A DNA stretch of 64,000 bases, from contig CM055063.1 in assembly GCA_029204045.2 (NCBI GenBank), positions 30,428,810 to 30,492,809 on the forward strand, read 5' to 3'. The DNA comes from Tillandsia leiboldiana (Eukaryota; Streptophyta; Magnoliopsida; Poales; Bromeliaceae). Below, in pieces: positions 44,514 to 55,920 of the stretch. The position numbers and the translations under genes are program-made. Position 1 is the first letter of the stretch. Every line of letters begins with the position of its first letter. The notes under the pieces were generated by a model. The model had not been told where the DNA came from. It saw nothing but the letters and a program-made list of their open reading frames with translations, and ran no database searches.

Positions 44514-45015
44514 CGCATGCGGGCGGCGCCGCGTGCAGCCGCATGCGGGCGGCGCCGCATGCCCCCGCATGCAGGCAACGCCGCATGCGGGCGGCACCGC
44601 ATGCGGATGCGGGCGCCGCCGCATGCGGGTGCGGGCGGCACCGCATGCGGGCGGTGCCGCATGCGGGCGCCGCCGCATGCGGGCGGCTCCGCATGCGGGT
44701 GCGGGCGGCACCGCATGCGGGCGGCGCCGCATGTGGGCGGCTCCGCATGCGGGTGCGGGCGGCACCGCATGCGGGCGGCGCCGCGTGCGGGCGGCGCCGC
44801 ATGCGGGCGGCACCGCATGCGGGCGGCGCCGCGTGCGGGCGGCGCCGCATGCGGGCGGCGCCGCATGCCCCCGCATGCGGACAGCGCCGCATGCGGGCGG
44901 CACCGCACGCGGGCGGCACCGCATGCGGGCAGCGCCGCATGTGGGCAGCGCCGCGCGCACCCACAAGTGGGAAGCGCCGCATGTGGGTGACGCCGCGTGC
45001 GGATGGCGCCGCACG
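44514..45015. repeat. 16-bp GC-rich tandem array in Gypsy B 5' LTR
   Basis: Units built on GCCGCATGCGGGCGGC, with inserted GGTGCG or CCCC variants. Each unit holds the palindromes GCATGC and GGCGCC. It is open in all six frames because of its composition, so the overlapping ORFs are artefacts. Confidence 0.92.
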
Positions 45016-45493
45016 CAGGTAGTACGCCGCCCAGCCGCGCGGGGCCGGGCGCGTACGTGTACGAATTGTGCGCAAGGTGAGGGGGGGGGGGGGGGGCGCC
45101 GGGTGTTCTAGTCTTTAATCTTACAGAGTCTTAAATTTCTGACTCCTGTATGACAGGTTCTTGTAGGTCCGGGCGGGCACCCGAGACGCGGGAGAACCTA
45201 ACATCGGTCAGTAGCGCGACAACGAAAAGGTGGGTTTACGGTTGAGGCTGAGTATAGTGTTAGTATTCCGAAAGGAATTTTTATTGTTAATCGGTACTAA
45301 CGCTGACGGTTTCTATGAAGTACTATATTACCCCGTGTCTTGGTTACTTATGCTCGAGTTGCGACACGCGCACCCGCGGTCTGGCCACCGCAAAGGGTGC
45401 TCTTTTCCGGAAAGGCGGTCTTCGACCCGTGTTACCCACGAGGGGATGTAGTGGGGCCCTCGTAGGTGTGGGGTTTGAGGCACCAAGGTGTGA

Positions 45494-45608
45494 GCGGTGT
45501 GACCTGTCGGGATTGGTGCCCGACGAGGTCAGGTGTGCGACCCGCCGGGATTGGTGCCCGACGAGGTCAGGCGTGCGACCCGCCGGGATTGGTGCCCGAC
45601 GAGGTCAA
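45494..45608. repeat. Three 38-bp repeats in Gypsy B 5' LTR
   Basis: Unit contains GGGATTGGTGCCCGACGAGG, with repeat starts 38 bp apart. The 3' LTR has only two copies (about 52083-52160), so the array changes length after insertion. Confidence 0.88.
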
Positions 45609-46457
45609 GTGTTACAGGTGTTACCGGGGTTACAGGTGTCACAGGTGGTACAGGTAGTTGCGAGTTATCGTTACGAGTAGAGTGGTTGCTCCGGCTAGTC
45701 TTACTTTTGTGGCTTGGTATTACTTTACTGCTTTAGTATTGTTATTATGATAGTGTCGCTGACTACCCACTCTGTGACAGGTACCTCCAGGGGATAGAGG
45801 TAGGCGACGGTGAGGCCGAGGTGGGAGCAGTCGGGCTGTGGGAGCCCTAGTATGCTGTTTTCTTTACTTTCTCTGCATTTCATTTGGTATTGTAGGTTAC
45901 TGTGTGGTTCTCGATACCCTTGTGGGGTCGTGTGGATGTTGATTACTTTCGTTCTGGTTATGCACTACTGTTTCCTTTATTGTTCCCGTTTGGCCGTTTT
46001 CTAAACAAACCAACTAGAAAACAAAAGAAAAAGGACTTCGAAAACTGTTTTCAAAAGTCTAGGGTCGGGTGGGCCCGTATTCCAAACCTTGTGGATTTAT
46101 GCCGTTTTCCAATCGGTTTTCAAAACCTAAGGCCGTGTGGGCCTGTTTTCAAAACGGTGAGTTTGTACGTTCAACTTGACTGGCCACGGGTATTGTTTCG
46201 TCTTCATGCACCGTACTACTTCGAACTGTTGTGATTAAATGGAAAATGATTGCTTGTGTTCAACTATTGTAACAGCCGCGACGCCGTGCATATACAGAGG
46301 AGACTCTGCCCGATTTTCGAGTAAATCTGTATATGTGGCGGGTCTGGGCACGCGCCGGGAAAGGAGGTTTTTAAACAAAAAAATTGTACGCACCTTACGC
46401 TTACTTTGGTGTATCGTTTCCGCTAAAATAAAACCCCCGGGGCGTGACAGATTAAGA

Positions 46458-46469
46458 TGGTATCAGAGA
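46458..46469 (+). promoter_or_regulatory. Gypsy B primer-binding site
   Basis: TGGTATCAGAG (iMet type) 8 nt after the LTR, followed by AC where iMet would pair with C. Confidence 0.9.
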
Positions 46470-46677
46470 CTTTGCTTTAATCACAACAGTGACGGCCCAA
46501 CATCCACCGAGATATCACACTTAACTACGTATAAATGAAATGTGCAGGGTTTAAGGGTTAGGACGTGAGAGATCGGGGAGGGGATTTGTAGATAATGTTC
46601 CTTTTCTCTCTCGATTTTACGATGGTTCATCTAGCAGAGGTGAGTGCTAAGCTTTGGTTGGTGTGTCTGTACAGACA

Positions 46678-49600
46678 ATGGTACGGACCAGAGCGTCGGC
46701 CGAAGAGAATAGGCAGCCTCAACCGGGCGGGCGAATTTATTCCATGACCCGCCAGGAATCGGACCCGCCGGAGGACGTACTCGCAGGTATAACTTCTATT
46801 TCAAATTCACGTTCTAGAACCCTCTTTGATACTGGTGCAACACACTCGTTCATTTCTCGCGAGTACGTGTTTTCGCATGACCTCGAGGAAACACCTCTCC
46901 AAAGCCGGTTGACGGTCCAGACCGCGGGTGGGACATTGGAGGCGACTAGTTTGGTGGCCACTTGCCCGATTAAGCTAGGGCGGCTACTTTGCCCTTGGGA
47001 TTTAATAGTGATTCCCTTGAAGGAGTACGACGTTGTTTTGGGCATGGACTGGCTCTCAAGGTACCAAGTGCTTATCGACTGCGATAAGCGGATGGTGCAA
47101 CTACAAGAACCAAGTTTCCCTAAGAATGCGTACCTGGCGTGTAAGAGCACCTCCTTCCCGGCAGTCATTTCAGCGGCTCGAGCCAGGAGTCTGGTAGAGG
47201 GTGGGTGTGTAGCCTATTTGGCATCGGTGGATCTGGTTACCCGACCCTCGATGACACCTTCAGACATCCCAGTGGTGAGGGACTTTCACGACGTCTTTCC
47301 GACGGAGCTGCCCGGGATACCCCCTGAAAGAGAGGTGGTGTTCCCTATTGAACTCTTGCCAGGTACTCAACCTATAACGAAGGCGCCCTACCGAATGGCC
47401 TTCGCGGAGTTGAAGGAGTTAAAGGCGCAACTGGAAGACCTCTTGGACAAAGGGTTGGTCAGGCCGAGTGTGTCACCCTGGGGCGCACCGGTGCTTTTTG
47501 TACGGAAGAAGGATGGAAGCCTGCGACTCTGCATCGACTACAGAGGAATAAACAAGGTCACGGTGAAAAACAAGTACCCCCTGCTCAGAATCGACGACCT
47601 CTTCGACCAACTACGAGGAGCGACGGTCTTTTCAAAGATTGATCTTCAGTCAGGCTACCACCAGCTTCGGGTTCGGAACGAGGACATTCCGAAGACCGCT
47701 TTCCGGACCCGGTATGGCCATTACGAGTTTACGGTCATGCCGTTCGGACTTACGAACGCCCCCGCGGTCTTTATGGACATGATGAACCGGGTCTTCAGAC
47801 CATTCTTAGACCGGTTCGTGGTGGTCTTCATCGCTGATATACTAATCTATTCATCCACCGACGAGGAGCACGAGGATCACTTACGAACGATTCTCCAAAC
47901 CCTCAGGGAGCAGAAGCTGTTCGCTAAGCTCAAAAAGTGTGAGTTCTGGCTACGCGAAGTGGGATTCCTGGGGCATGTGATCTCGGCAAAGGGAATCGCC
48001 GTGGACCCCAAGAAGGTGGAATCGGTGATCGGCTGGCAGCCGCCCACGACGGTGACGGAGATCCGCAGTTTCTTGGGGCTGGCGGGGTATTATAGACGCT
48101 TTGTCGAGGGTTTCTCGAAGATTGCGGCCCCTTTAAACCGGTTGACCAAGAAAGGAGAAAAGTTTGTATGGACGGCCAAATGTCAGGAAAGTTTTGAAGA
48201 ACTCAAAAGAAGGCTAACCGAGGCACCAATTCTTGTACTACCAACACCCGGGGAGGACTATGAGGTGTACTGCGACGCTTCGAGAATCGGCCTTGGGGGT
48301 GTTTTAATGCAGCAGGGGAAGGTTATAGCCTATGCGTCTAGGCAACTAAAGGACTATGAAAGAAACTACCCAATACACGATTTAGAGCTGGCTGCGGTGG
48401 TCTTCGTCCTGAAGTTATGGAGACACTATCTCTTTGGTGTCCATTGTAACATCTTCTCAGATCACCAGAGTCTTAAATACCTATTCACCCAAAAGGAACT
48501 AAACCTGCGGCAGAGGCGGTGGCTTGAATTACTGAAGGATTACGACCTAACGATCCAATATCACCCCGGGAAAGCAAACGTGGTAGCGGACGCTCTGAGC
48601 AGGAAGGGGCGATTGGAGGGAGGATCGGTAGGTGCGATAACTGAGCAGAGCAGCTTGATCGCGGAATTTTCACGACTAGGGTTGGAAGTAGTGCCAGCAG
48701 GCACGGTTGCGCAACTTCTAACTTTGGTGGTCAAGCCAACACTGCTAGAAAAGATTCGAGAGGGACAGCAGGCGGACTCGCACTTATAGCTCGTAAGAGA
48801 CAAGATCTCACCGGATCAGGAAGGTGACTTTTCAATGGAAGGGGACGGCACTCTACGGTTCCGCGGGCGGATTTGCGTGCCGGATACCCCGGAATTGAAG
48901 AAGGAAATTCTGTCTGAGGCACACAGCGCCCCTTATGCAGCGCATCCAGGAGGCACAAAGATGTACAGGGACCTCAAGCAGACCTTCTGGTGGCCCAAGA
49001 TGAAGAGGGATGTAACTCGATTTGTAGCTCATTGCCTAGTGTGTCAACAGATAAAGGCGGAACATCAACGACCGGCGGGAAAGTTACAACCCTTACCGAT
49101 ACCGGAGTGGAAGTGGGATCATATCACCATGGACTTTGTCACTGGGTTCCCACGTTCACAACAAGGACACAACACAATATGGGTTGTGGTGGACCGGCTA
49201 ACTAAGTCAGCGCACTTCCTGCCGATTCACACAACCTGGACCAGAGAGCGGTTGGCTCAAGTCTACCTCAGCGAGATTGTAAGACTGCATAGGGTACCGG
49301 CATCGATCACATCAGACAGGGACACGCGTTTTGTCTCAAAGTTTTGGCAGAGTCTGCAACAAGCCTTGGGGACTAAATTGCACTTCAGCACAGCCTTCCA
49401 CCCTCAGACAGACGGGCAGTCGGAGCGAGTGATACAGACGCTAGAGGACCTGCTTCGGGCCTGTGTACTCGATTGGGGAGTCGGTTGGGAGCGTTATCTA
49501 CCACTTGTAGAATTCGCTTACAACAATAGCCACCAGGCCAGCATCCTGATGGCACCCTACGAAGCCTTATACGGGAGACGCTGCCGATCCCCGATCTGTT

Positions 49601-50181
49601 AGGACGACTTGGGAGAACGGAAGTTCTTGGGACCCGACTTGGTGGAAGAAACAGAAGAGAAGGTGCGCCTCATCAGACAGCGCTTACTAACCGCCCAGAG
49701 TCGACAAAAGAGCTACGCGGATCGAAGACGCCGCGACTTGGAGTTCCAGGTGGGAGAACACGTGTTTTTGCGGGTCTCGCCGTCCAGGGGAATCAAGCGA
49801 TTCGGGTTGAAAGGCAAGCTAAGCCCGCGGTTCGTGGGGCCATTCGAGATCCTGGAGCGGATTGGCCCAGTGGCTTACCGCCTTGCCCTACCACCGAACC
49901 TCAACCGGATTCATGACGTGTTCCACGTTTCGATGCTTAAGAAATACCTCCCCGACCCGTCGCATGTTCTGGACGTCTCGACACTCGAACTAAAGGAGGA
50001 CCTAAGCATCGAGGAAACCCCTGTGCGAATACTAGCAAGAGAAAGCAAGACGCTTCGAAAACGAGACACCACCTATGTGAAGGTGCACTGGAACAACCAC
50101 GAGGAGCGGGAAGCGACGTGGGAACTAGAATCGAAGATGAGGGAGGGCTACCCCTATCTCTTTACCGCGAACCAGGATTGA
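46678..50181 (+). pseudogene. pol: Gypsy B pol: protease, RT, RNase H, integrase, chromodomain; gag deleted
   Basis: One frame with two TAG stops (48787-48789 and 49600-49602). ATG at 46678 (MVRTRA) matches a typical gag start, but after about 19 residues it passes in frame to MTRQE and protease (FDTGATHSF, near 46828), so the gag body and knuckle are lost. RT shows KKDGSLRLCIDYR and VMPFGLTNAP, but reads FIADIL where FIDDIL is expected: GCT at 47833-47835 replaces the first catalytic Asp. RNase H (YCDASRIGLGGVL, HDLELAAVV), integrase zinc region (HPGG..HCLVCQQ), catalytic D, D, E (ITMDFVTG, ITSDRDTRF, QSERVIQ), and a C-terminal chromodomain (VKVHWNNHEEREATWE). The second stop replaces a Trp codon kept in Gypsy C. 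Confidence 0.93.
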
Positions 50182-50204
50182 GTTTCGAGGACGAAACTCG
50201 TTTT

Positions 50205-50217
50205 AAGAGGTGAGTGG
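50205..50217 (+). promoter_or_regulatory. Gypsy B polypurine tract
   Basis: AAGAGGTGAGTGG directly before the 3' LTR, preceded by GTTTCGAGGACGAAAC, a motif shared with Gypsy C and the minus-strand Gypsy. Confidence 0.8.
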
Positions 50218-53000
50218 TGTAGTAGCCGCTGGTTTAAAATGTTTTTGGGTCTACTTTTGGTTTCGTTTATTTCGCAATTCGTTTCGGGGGCTGGAGGGTG
50301 ATCGAATAATTCCTAGTTTCCGGACAGACCGTCGGGGCTCGCGGGTATTTTTAGTTAATAAAGCTCGCGAAACGGAGAACGGCGGCGCAATCGGTTTTGA
50401 ATTCTGACGCCGGAATCTCCCGGAATAAATTCCGGAAGGTGGCTAGCGGTTCAGGTGGTCAACGCGGTTTTTCAGGCAGACCGGACCCTGGTTCGCACCC
50501 GACTTATTACCCGCTTTTGACTTGAATTGGGTTCATTCCCATTCCCCAACTTAACCGCTCCCGCCAACTTAACCGCTCCCGCCTTTTCCCGGTCTACTTC
50601 CCACAACCCCACAACTCCCCACAACCCCCCAACTTCCCACAACCCCCCAACTTCCCACCACTCCCCCCAACTTCCCACCACTCACCACAACTCCCCACAA
50701 CTCCCCTGCGTACGAAACCCCAAGGGCAACGAGAACCCACTTCCCCAACCTTTCAGTTTCCCAACCAAACCTTACTGTTTCCCAACCGGTCGAGTGGAGA
50801 AGCAAGGCGGAGCGGGTGAGGAGAGGGAAGATCGCCGGCATACCCTTCACGCAAGAACAGGACGATCATCCCCTAGATCAACCCTAGCCGACGAAACCAA
50901 GGTGAGCATAGGTTAGGGTTCTTGATTTGGGTTTTTCTTGGTTCTCTTAGGAAAAAGGGAGGAGGGGAGTCGGCACCATCACCGGAGCCACGCATGCGGG
51001 CGGCGCCGCATGAGGGCGGCGCCGCATGAGGGCGGCGCCGCGTGCAGCCGCATGCGGGCGGCGCCGCATGCGGGCGGCGCCGCATGCGGGTGGCGCCGCA
51101 TGCCCCCGCATGCGGGCAACGCCGCATGCGGGCGGCGCCGCATGCCCCCGCATGCGAGCAACGCCGCATGCGGGCGGCGCCGCATGCCCCCGCATGCGGG
51201 CAACGCCGCATGCGGGCGGCGCCGCATGCGGGCGGCACCGCATGCGGATGCGGGCGCCGCCGCATGCGGGCGGCTCCGCATGCGGGTGCGGGCGGCACCG
51301 CATGCGGGCGCCGCCGCATGCGGGCGGCTCTGCATGCGGGTGCGGGCGGCACCGCATGCGGGCGGCGCCGCATGCGGGCGGCACCGCATGCGGGCGGCGC
51401 CGCATGCGGGCGGCTCCGCATGCGGGTGCTGGCGGCACCGCATGCGGGCGGCGCCGCATGCCCCCGCATGCAGACAGCGCCGCATGCGGGCGGCCCCGCA
51501 CGCCGGCGGCACCGCATGCGGGCAGCGCCGCATGTGGGCAGCGCCGCGCGCACCCACAAGTGGGAAGCGCCGCATGTGGGTGACGCCGCGTGCGGACGGC
51601 GCCGCACGCAGGTAGTACGCCACCCAGCCGCGCGGGGCCGGGCGTGTACGTGTACGAATTGTGCGCAAGGTGAGGGGGGGGGGGGCGCCGGGTGTTCTAG
51701 TCTTTAATCTTACAGAGTCTTAAATTTCTGACTCCTGTATGACAGGTTCTTGTAGGTCCGGGCGGGCACCCGAGACGCGGGAGAACCTAGCATCGGTCAG
51801 GAGCGCGACAACGAAAAGGTGGGTTTACGGTTGAGGCTGAGTATAGTGTTAGTATTCCGAAAGGGATTTTTATTGTTAATCGGTACTAACGCTGACGGTT
51901 TCTATGATGTACTATATTACCCCGTGTCTTGGTTACTTATGCTCGAGTTGCGACACGCGCACCCGCGGTCTGGCCACCGCAAAGGGTGCTCTTTTCCGGA
52001 AAGGCGGTCTTCGACCCGTGTTACCCACGAGGGGATGTAGTGGGGCCCCCGTAGGTGTGGGGTTTGAGGCACCAAGGTGTGAGCGGTGTGACCTGTCGGG
52101 ATTGGTGCCCGACGAGGTCAGGTGTGCGACCCGCCGGGATTGGTGCCCGACGAGGTCAGGTGTTACAGGTGTTACCGGGGTTACAGGTGTCACAGGTGGT
52201 ACAGGTGGTTGCGAGTTACCGTTACGAGTAGAGTGGTTGCTCCGGCTAGTCTTACTTTTGTGGCTTGGTATTACTTTACTGCTTTAGTATTGTTATTATG
52301 ATAGTGTCGCTGACTACCCACTCTGTGACAGGTACCTCCAGGGGATAGAGGTAGGCGACGGTGAGGCCGAGGTGGGAGCAGTCGGGCTGTGGGAGCCCTA
52401 GTATGCTGTTTTCTTTACTTTCTCTGCATTTCATTTGGTATTGTAGGTTACTGTGTGGTTCTCGATACCCTTGTGGGGTCGTGTGGATGTTGATTACTTT
52501 CGTTCTGGTTATGCACTACTGTTTCCTTTATTGTTCCCGTTTGGCCGTTTTCTAAACAAACCAACTAGAAAACAAAAGAAAAAGGACTTCGAAAACTGTT
52601 TTCAAAAGTCTAGGGTCGGGTGGGCCCGTTTTCCAAACCTTGTGGATTTATGCCGTTTTCCAATCGGTTTTCAAAACCTAAGGCCGTGTGGGCCTGTTTT
52701 CAAAACGGTGAGTTTATACGTTCAACCTGACTGGCCACGGGTATTGTTTCGTCTTCATGCACCGTACTACTTCGAACTGTTGTGATTAAATGGAAAATGA
52801 TTGCTTGTGTTCGACTATTGTAACAGCCGCGACGCCGTGCATATACAGAGGAGACTCTGCCCGATTTTCGAGTAAATCTGTATATGTGGCGGGTCTGGGC
52901 ACGCGCCGGGAAAGGAGGTTTTTAAACAAGAAAATTGTACGCACCTTACGCTTACTTTGGTGTATCGTTTCCGCTAAAATAAAACCCCCGGGGCGTGACA
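50218..53000 (+). repeat. Gypsy B 3' LTR
   Basis: 2783 bp, near-identical to the 5' LTR outside its arrays. The 16-bp array is longer (50991-51608), the G run shorter (13, 51674-51686) and the 38-bp repeat has two copies, so the length difference comes from array change. Confidence 0.93.
50991..51608. repeat. 16-bp GC-rich tandem array in Gypsy B 3' LTR
   Basis: Same unit as 44514-45015, but about 115 bp longer and with a different order of variant units. Confidence 0.92.
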
Positions 53001-53005
53001 CACCC

Positions 53006-53511
53006 AAAAAACAACGATTTACCCCAAAATCGGCGCGTGGATTCGCGTGTCCTTGTGGATTCAAGGTTCAACCGCTCTCGTGGATTCGGAGCGAGGCACG
53101 TTCGTGGATTCGAAGGGTGCTACTGGGTGAAGACCGTGGATTTGGTCAGACGTCGTGGATTCGACGTTGGACGCCGTGGATTCGGCGTTGGGCGCAGATC
53201 GTGGATTCGAGAAGCGTCGTGGAGCGAGCGGAGAAGATCCTCTAGGAGCATATGGAAAAGGTTGAGTCGTAAGTGTGTACGGTAAATCACCTTGTACGTG
53301 TTTTAATTCTAGTGGATTTCGCCGTGTTATCGGTCCCGTGGTTTTTTACTCCGGTGATGGAGTTTTCCACGTAAAAATCTTTCGTGTTATTTTTATTTCC
53401 GCATTGGGTTTTTTATCGCAACGATTTTTGAGTGTTTATACGTTTACACCTATTCACCCCCCTCTAGGTGTTTCTTCCCCTATTTAGATCTATATTACAT
53501 ATAACCCAACA
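53006..53511 (+). repeat. Copia B 3' LTR, second part
   Basis: Resumes after CACCC (53001-53005) with the TGGATT hairpin array (about 53034-53217) and ends AACCCAACA at 53511, followed by TACGA and Copia A RNase H. Confidence 0.93.
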
Positions 53512-53926
53512 TACGAGTGGTGCATGTTTTTATCTTGGCCATTGTCTTGTTGCATGGCATAGTAAAAAGCAAAACTTCATTGCACTCTCAACTGCCGAAG
53601 CGGAATATATTTCAGCAGGAAGTTGTTCGACTCAACTGATTTGGATGAAAAGCGTGTTGAGCGACTTCCGAATTCCTGCAACTTCGGTAACTATTCTTTG
53701 TGACAACACAAGTGCTATAAATATTTCTAAAAATCCTGTGTTGCACTCAAGAATAAAACACATTGAACTTAGATATCATTTTCTAAGAGAGCTAGTTGAA
53801 TCAAGTATTCTTCAAATTTCTTATGTTTCAACTGAAGATCAATTAGCCGACATTTTAAAAAAACCTTTGGATCAAAAACGGTTTATTAATTTGCATAAAC
53901 CAATTGGAATGCTTTCTTTGAAATAA
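53512..53926 (+). pseudogene. pol: Copia A RNase H, C-terminal part
   Basis: Continues from 25205 with SGACFYLGHCLVAWHSKKQN, STAEAEYIS, HIELRYHFLRE and ADILKKPLDQK, ending in TAA at 53924-53926. The usual ADILTKPL has Lys for Thr. This part has no stop, but it depends on the broken upstream frame. Confidence 0.92.
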
Positions 53927-54315
53927 CACTTTTTGAAACCATTGCTTAGGTTAGGTTTTGTTTTGTGTTTGTGTTCTTTATCTATGCTTGTACATAGAAT
54001 ATTAATTGAGCATTAGTATAATTGACTTTACTTGCATCCTTTCATATTTTTGAGAAATTTATTATGGTTTGGATATCATGATAATTCATTTGATGTAATG
54101 TTCTTTTATATCAATTAGTTCATTTTTAATTGATCAAAGTCAATTTCTCTCTCAAATGAACTCTTGGTATAGTTTTTATTATATTTGAAAATTGAGTTAA
54201 GTATGAACACGAGATCAATTTTTGGTTGAATACTTCATATCTTAAATAATTGATAGCCAATTGAGGGGGAGTTTATTAAAGTTTTTATGCTCAAAAGATG
54301 TGGAATGAGTTACAA
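53927..54315 (+). other. Copia A post-pol non-coding region
   Basis: Matches Copia B 39170-39560, including GAGGGGGAGTT (about 54263). It ends at TACAA (54311-54315), the left target duplication of Gypsy C; the right partner is outside the window. The Copia A env-like ORF, if present, lies to the right. Confidence 0.8.
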
Positions 54316-54375
54316 TGTAATACCCGCCCTGTTATTTTGGTAATTTTCATATTACTTTACTTACAATGGTCCCGC

Positions 54376-54400
54376 GGGGGGGGGGGGGGGGGGGGGGGGG
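54376..54400 (+). repeat. G25 homopolymer in Gypsy C 5' LTR
   Basis: 25 consecutive G; the 3' LTR has only about 9 at the same place (about 60989-60998). It could form G-quadruplexes. The length may also be affected by sequencing error. Confidence 0.85.
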
Positions 54401-54974
54401 TTTAACAGTTCGATTATTTCTGGGCAGACCGTCGGGGCTCGCGGGTATTTTTAGGTGCTAGAGCTCGCGAAACGGGGAACGGTGGTGCGATCGGATTCGA
54501 ATTCCGATCCCGGGATCTCCCAGAAATAATTTTCGAAGCCGGCGATCAATTTGGACGCTCCGGGGTCCGTGCTGACGATCTGCACGGTTATCGAGGTAAC
54601 TTGGACCCCTATTTTTGATTTTTGATGGACTAGGGCGAGATTCGGGGACTTAGCCTTTTTTTTTTCCGCTTCCGTTCCTTTGTTGCGTTAGGGCACGATC
54701 AAAAAGAAAGAGGAAAGAAAAAGGGAACCCCAACCCATTTTCGGTCTCGCTTCAAATTACCGGCGCAGAGTTCCAGCGTGGGGACCCAGGGAGAAGGAAG
54801 GAGACTACCTTTCTGCGGGTCGATCGGGCGAAGGTGGACGATCCTCTCCATCCTCTTCCTCCAGCGGATCTAAGGTGAGTGGTTGCTTTAGGTTTTCGTT
54901 GCGGTCTTCTTGTTGGATCGGTCGTCGTTTCACGGGGGGGGAGGAAACTGCCGCCGCCACGGCAAATTTTTTGG

Positions 54975-55920
54975 GGCCGCCGCGCGGGGCTGCCCGCAGG
55001 TGCTGCGCGGGCTGCATGCAGACAGCGCGCCACGCGGCACGACCGCCGCGCGGGGGGGCAGCCCGCAGACGCCGCGCAGGGTGGTGCCACGCGGGGCTGC
55101 CCGCAGGCGCCGCGCGGCATGGCCCCCGCGACGGCTGCCTGCAAGCAGCGCACCGCGTGGCAGGGGCCGCCACGCGGGGCTGCCCACAGGCGCGCCGAGC
55201 AGGCTGGTGCCGCGCGGGCTACCTGCAAGCAGCGCACCGTGCGACAGGGGCCGCCGCGCGGGGCTGCCCGCAGGCGCGCCGTGAGGGGCTGCCCGCTGGC
55301 GCGCCGTGCGGGCTGGTGCCGCGCGGGCTGCCTACAGGCAGCGCGCCGCGCGGCAGGGCCGTCGCGCGGGGCCGCCGCATGGGGCTGCCCGCAGGCAGGG
55401 CGCCGCGCGGGGCTGCCTGCAGGCAGCGCGCTGCGTGGCAGGGGCCGACGGGCGGGGCTGCCCGCAGGCGCGCCGCACGGGCTGGTGCCGCGCGGGCTGC
55501 CTGCAGGCGGCGCACCGTGCGGCAGGGGCCGCCGCGCGGGGCTGCCCGCAGGCACGCCGCGCGGTCTGGTGTCGCGCGGGCTGCCTGCAGGCCGTGTACC
55601 GCGCGGTAGGGGCCGCCGAGCGGGGCTGCCCGCAGGCGTGCCGCGCGGGGCTGCCCGCAGGCGCGCCGGGCGGGCTGCCTGCAGGCAGCGCGCCGTGCGG
55701 CAGGGGCCGCTGTGCGGGGCTGCCGTCAGGCGCACCGCGTGGGCTGGTGCCGCGAGGCCTGCCTGCAGGCAGCGCGCTGCGTGCCAGGCTCGCCGCGCGG
55801 GGCGCCCCACTGGCAGCGCGCCGCGCGGGCAGGTGCCGCGCGGGGCCGCCCGCAGTCGAGCCGCGCTGCGCGGGTTGAGGCCGCGCGGGGCCGTTCGCAG
55901 GAGGTGTGCACGCCGCACGG
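54975..55920. repeat. GC-rich tandem region in Gypsy C 5' LTR
   Basis: Repeated modules built on GCGCGGGGCTGCCCGCAGGC and GGCTGCCTGCAGGCAGCGC in varying order. Long open frames on both strands come from composition and are not genes. Confidence 0.9.

Larger units (their letters stand above)
43729..46449 (+). repeat. Gypsy B 5' LTR
   Basis: 2721 bp, TGTAGTAGCCGC to GGGGCGTGACA. It contains CCCACAAC-rich repeats (44120-44235), the GC-rich 16-bp array (44514-45015), a G16 run (45081-45096) and three 38-bp repeats (45494-45608). Confidence 0.93.
43729..53000 (+). mobile_element. Gypsy B: chromovirus (Tekay/Del-like), TSD CACCC
   Basis: 9272 bp with LTRs 43729-46449 and 50218-53000, primer site at 46458, one pol frame with C-terminal chromodomain, and perfect CACCC duplications (43724-43728 and 53001-53005). 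It entered the Copia B 3' LTR. Gag is almost entirely missing. The lineage call rests on MTRQE-type gag/protease linkage, the integrase type and the chromodomain. Confidence 0.93.
25206..53511 (+). mobile_element. Copia B: SIRE-like Copia element with env-like ORF, TSD TACGA
   Basis: Two LTRs of about 1.3 kb (25206-26503; 42936-43728 joined to 53006-53511) enclose gag, a deleted pol and an env-like ORF. It lies in the RNase H region of Copia A with duplication TACGA (25201-25205 and 53512-53516). By eye the LTRs differ at about 13 positions (around 1%), so it is a fairly recent insertion. Both LTRs start TC rather than TG. It holds the Cassandra/Gypsy block (27166-35245) in gag and Gypsy B (43729-53000) in its 3' LTR. 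Confidence 0.93.
3405..54315 (+). mobile_element. Copia A: SIRE-like Copia element, split into pieces by nested insertions
   Basis: Three pieces (3405-3599, 21982-25205, 53512-54315) join into one Copia gag-pol reading that follows Copia B closely. The joins are marked by duplications ATGAC (3595-3599 and 21982-21986) and TACGA (25201-25205 and 53512-53516). The start of gag and the 5' LTR lie left of the window, and the 3' LTR lies right of Gypsy C. The lineage call (SIRE/Maximus) rests on gag type, two-knuckle organisation and close similarity to Copia B, which has an env-like ORF. Confidence 0.85.

Noticed and set aside
44461..45111. Long open frames in all six frames (Ala/Arg/His/Gly-rich) in the Gypsy B LTRs, also 50938-51707
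   Set aside because: They translate a 16-bp GC-rich tandem repeat inside an LTR. Both strands are open, so this is composition, not coding.
54752..55918. 388-aa and 404-aa open frames on opposite strands in the Gypsy C 5' LTR, and similar ones at 61467-62490
   Set aside because: They overlap on both strands within GC-rich repeat modules of an LTR, with no family motif.
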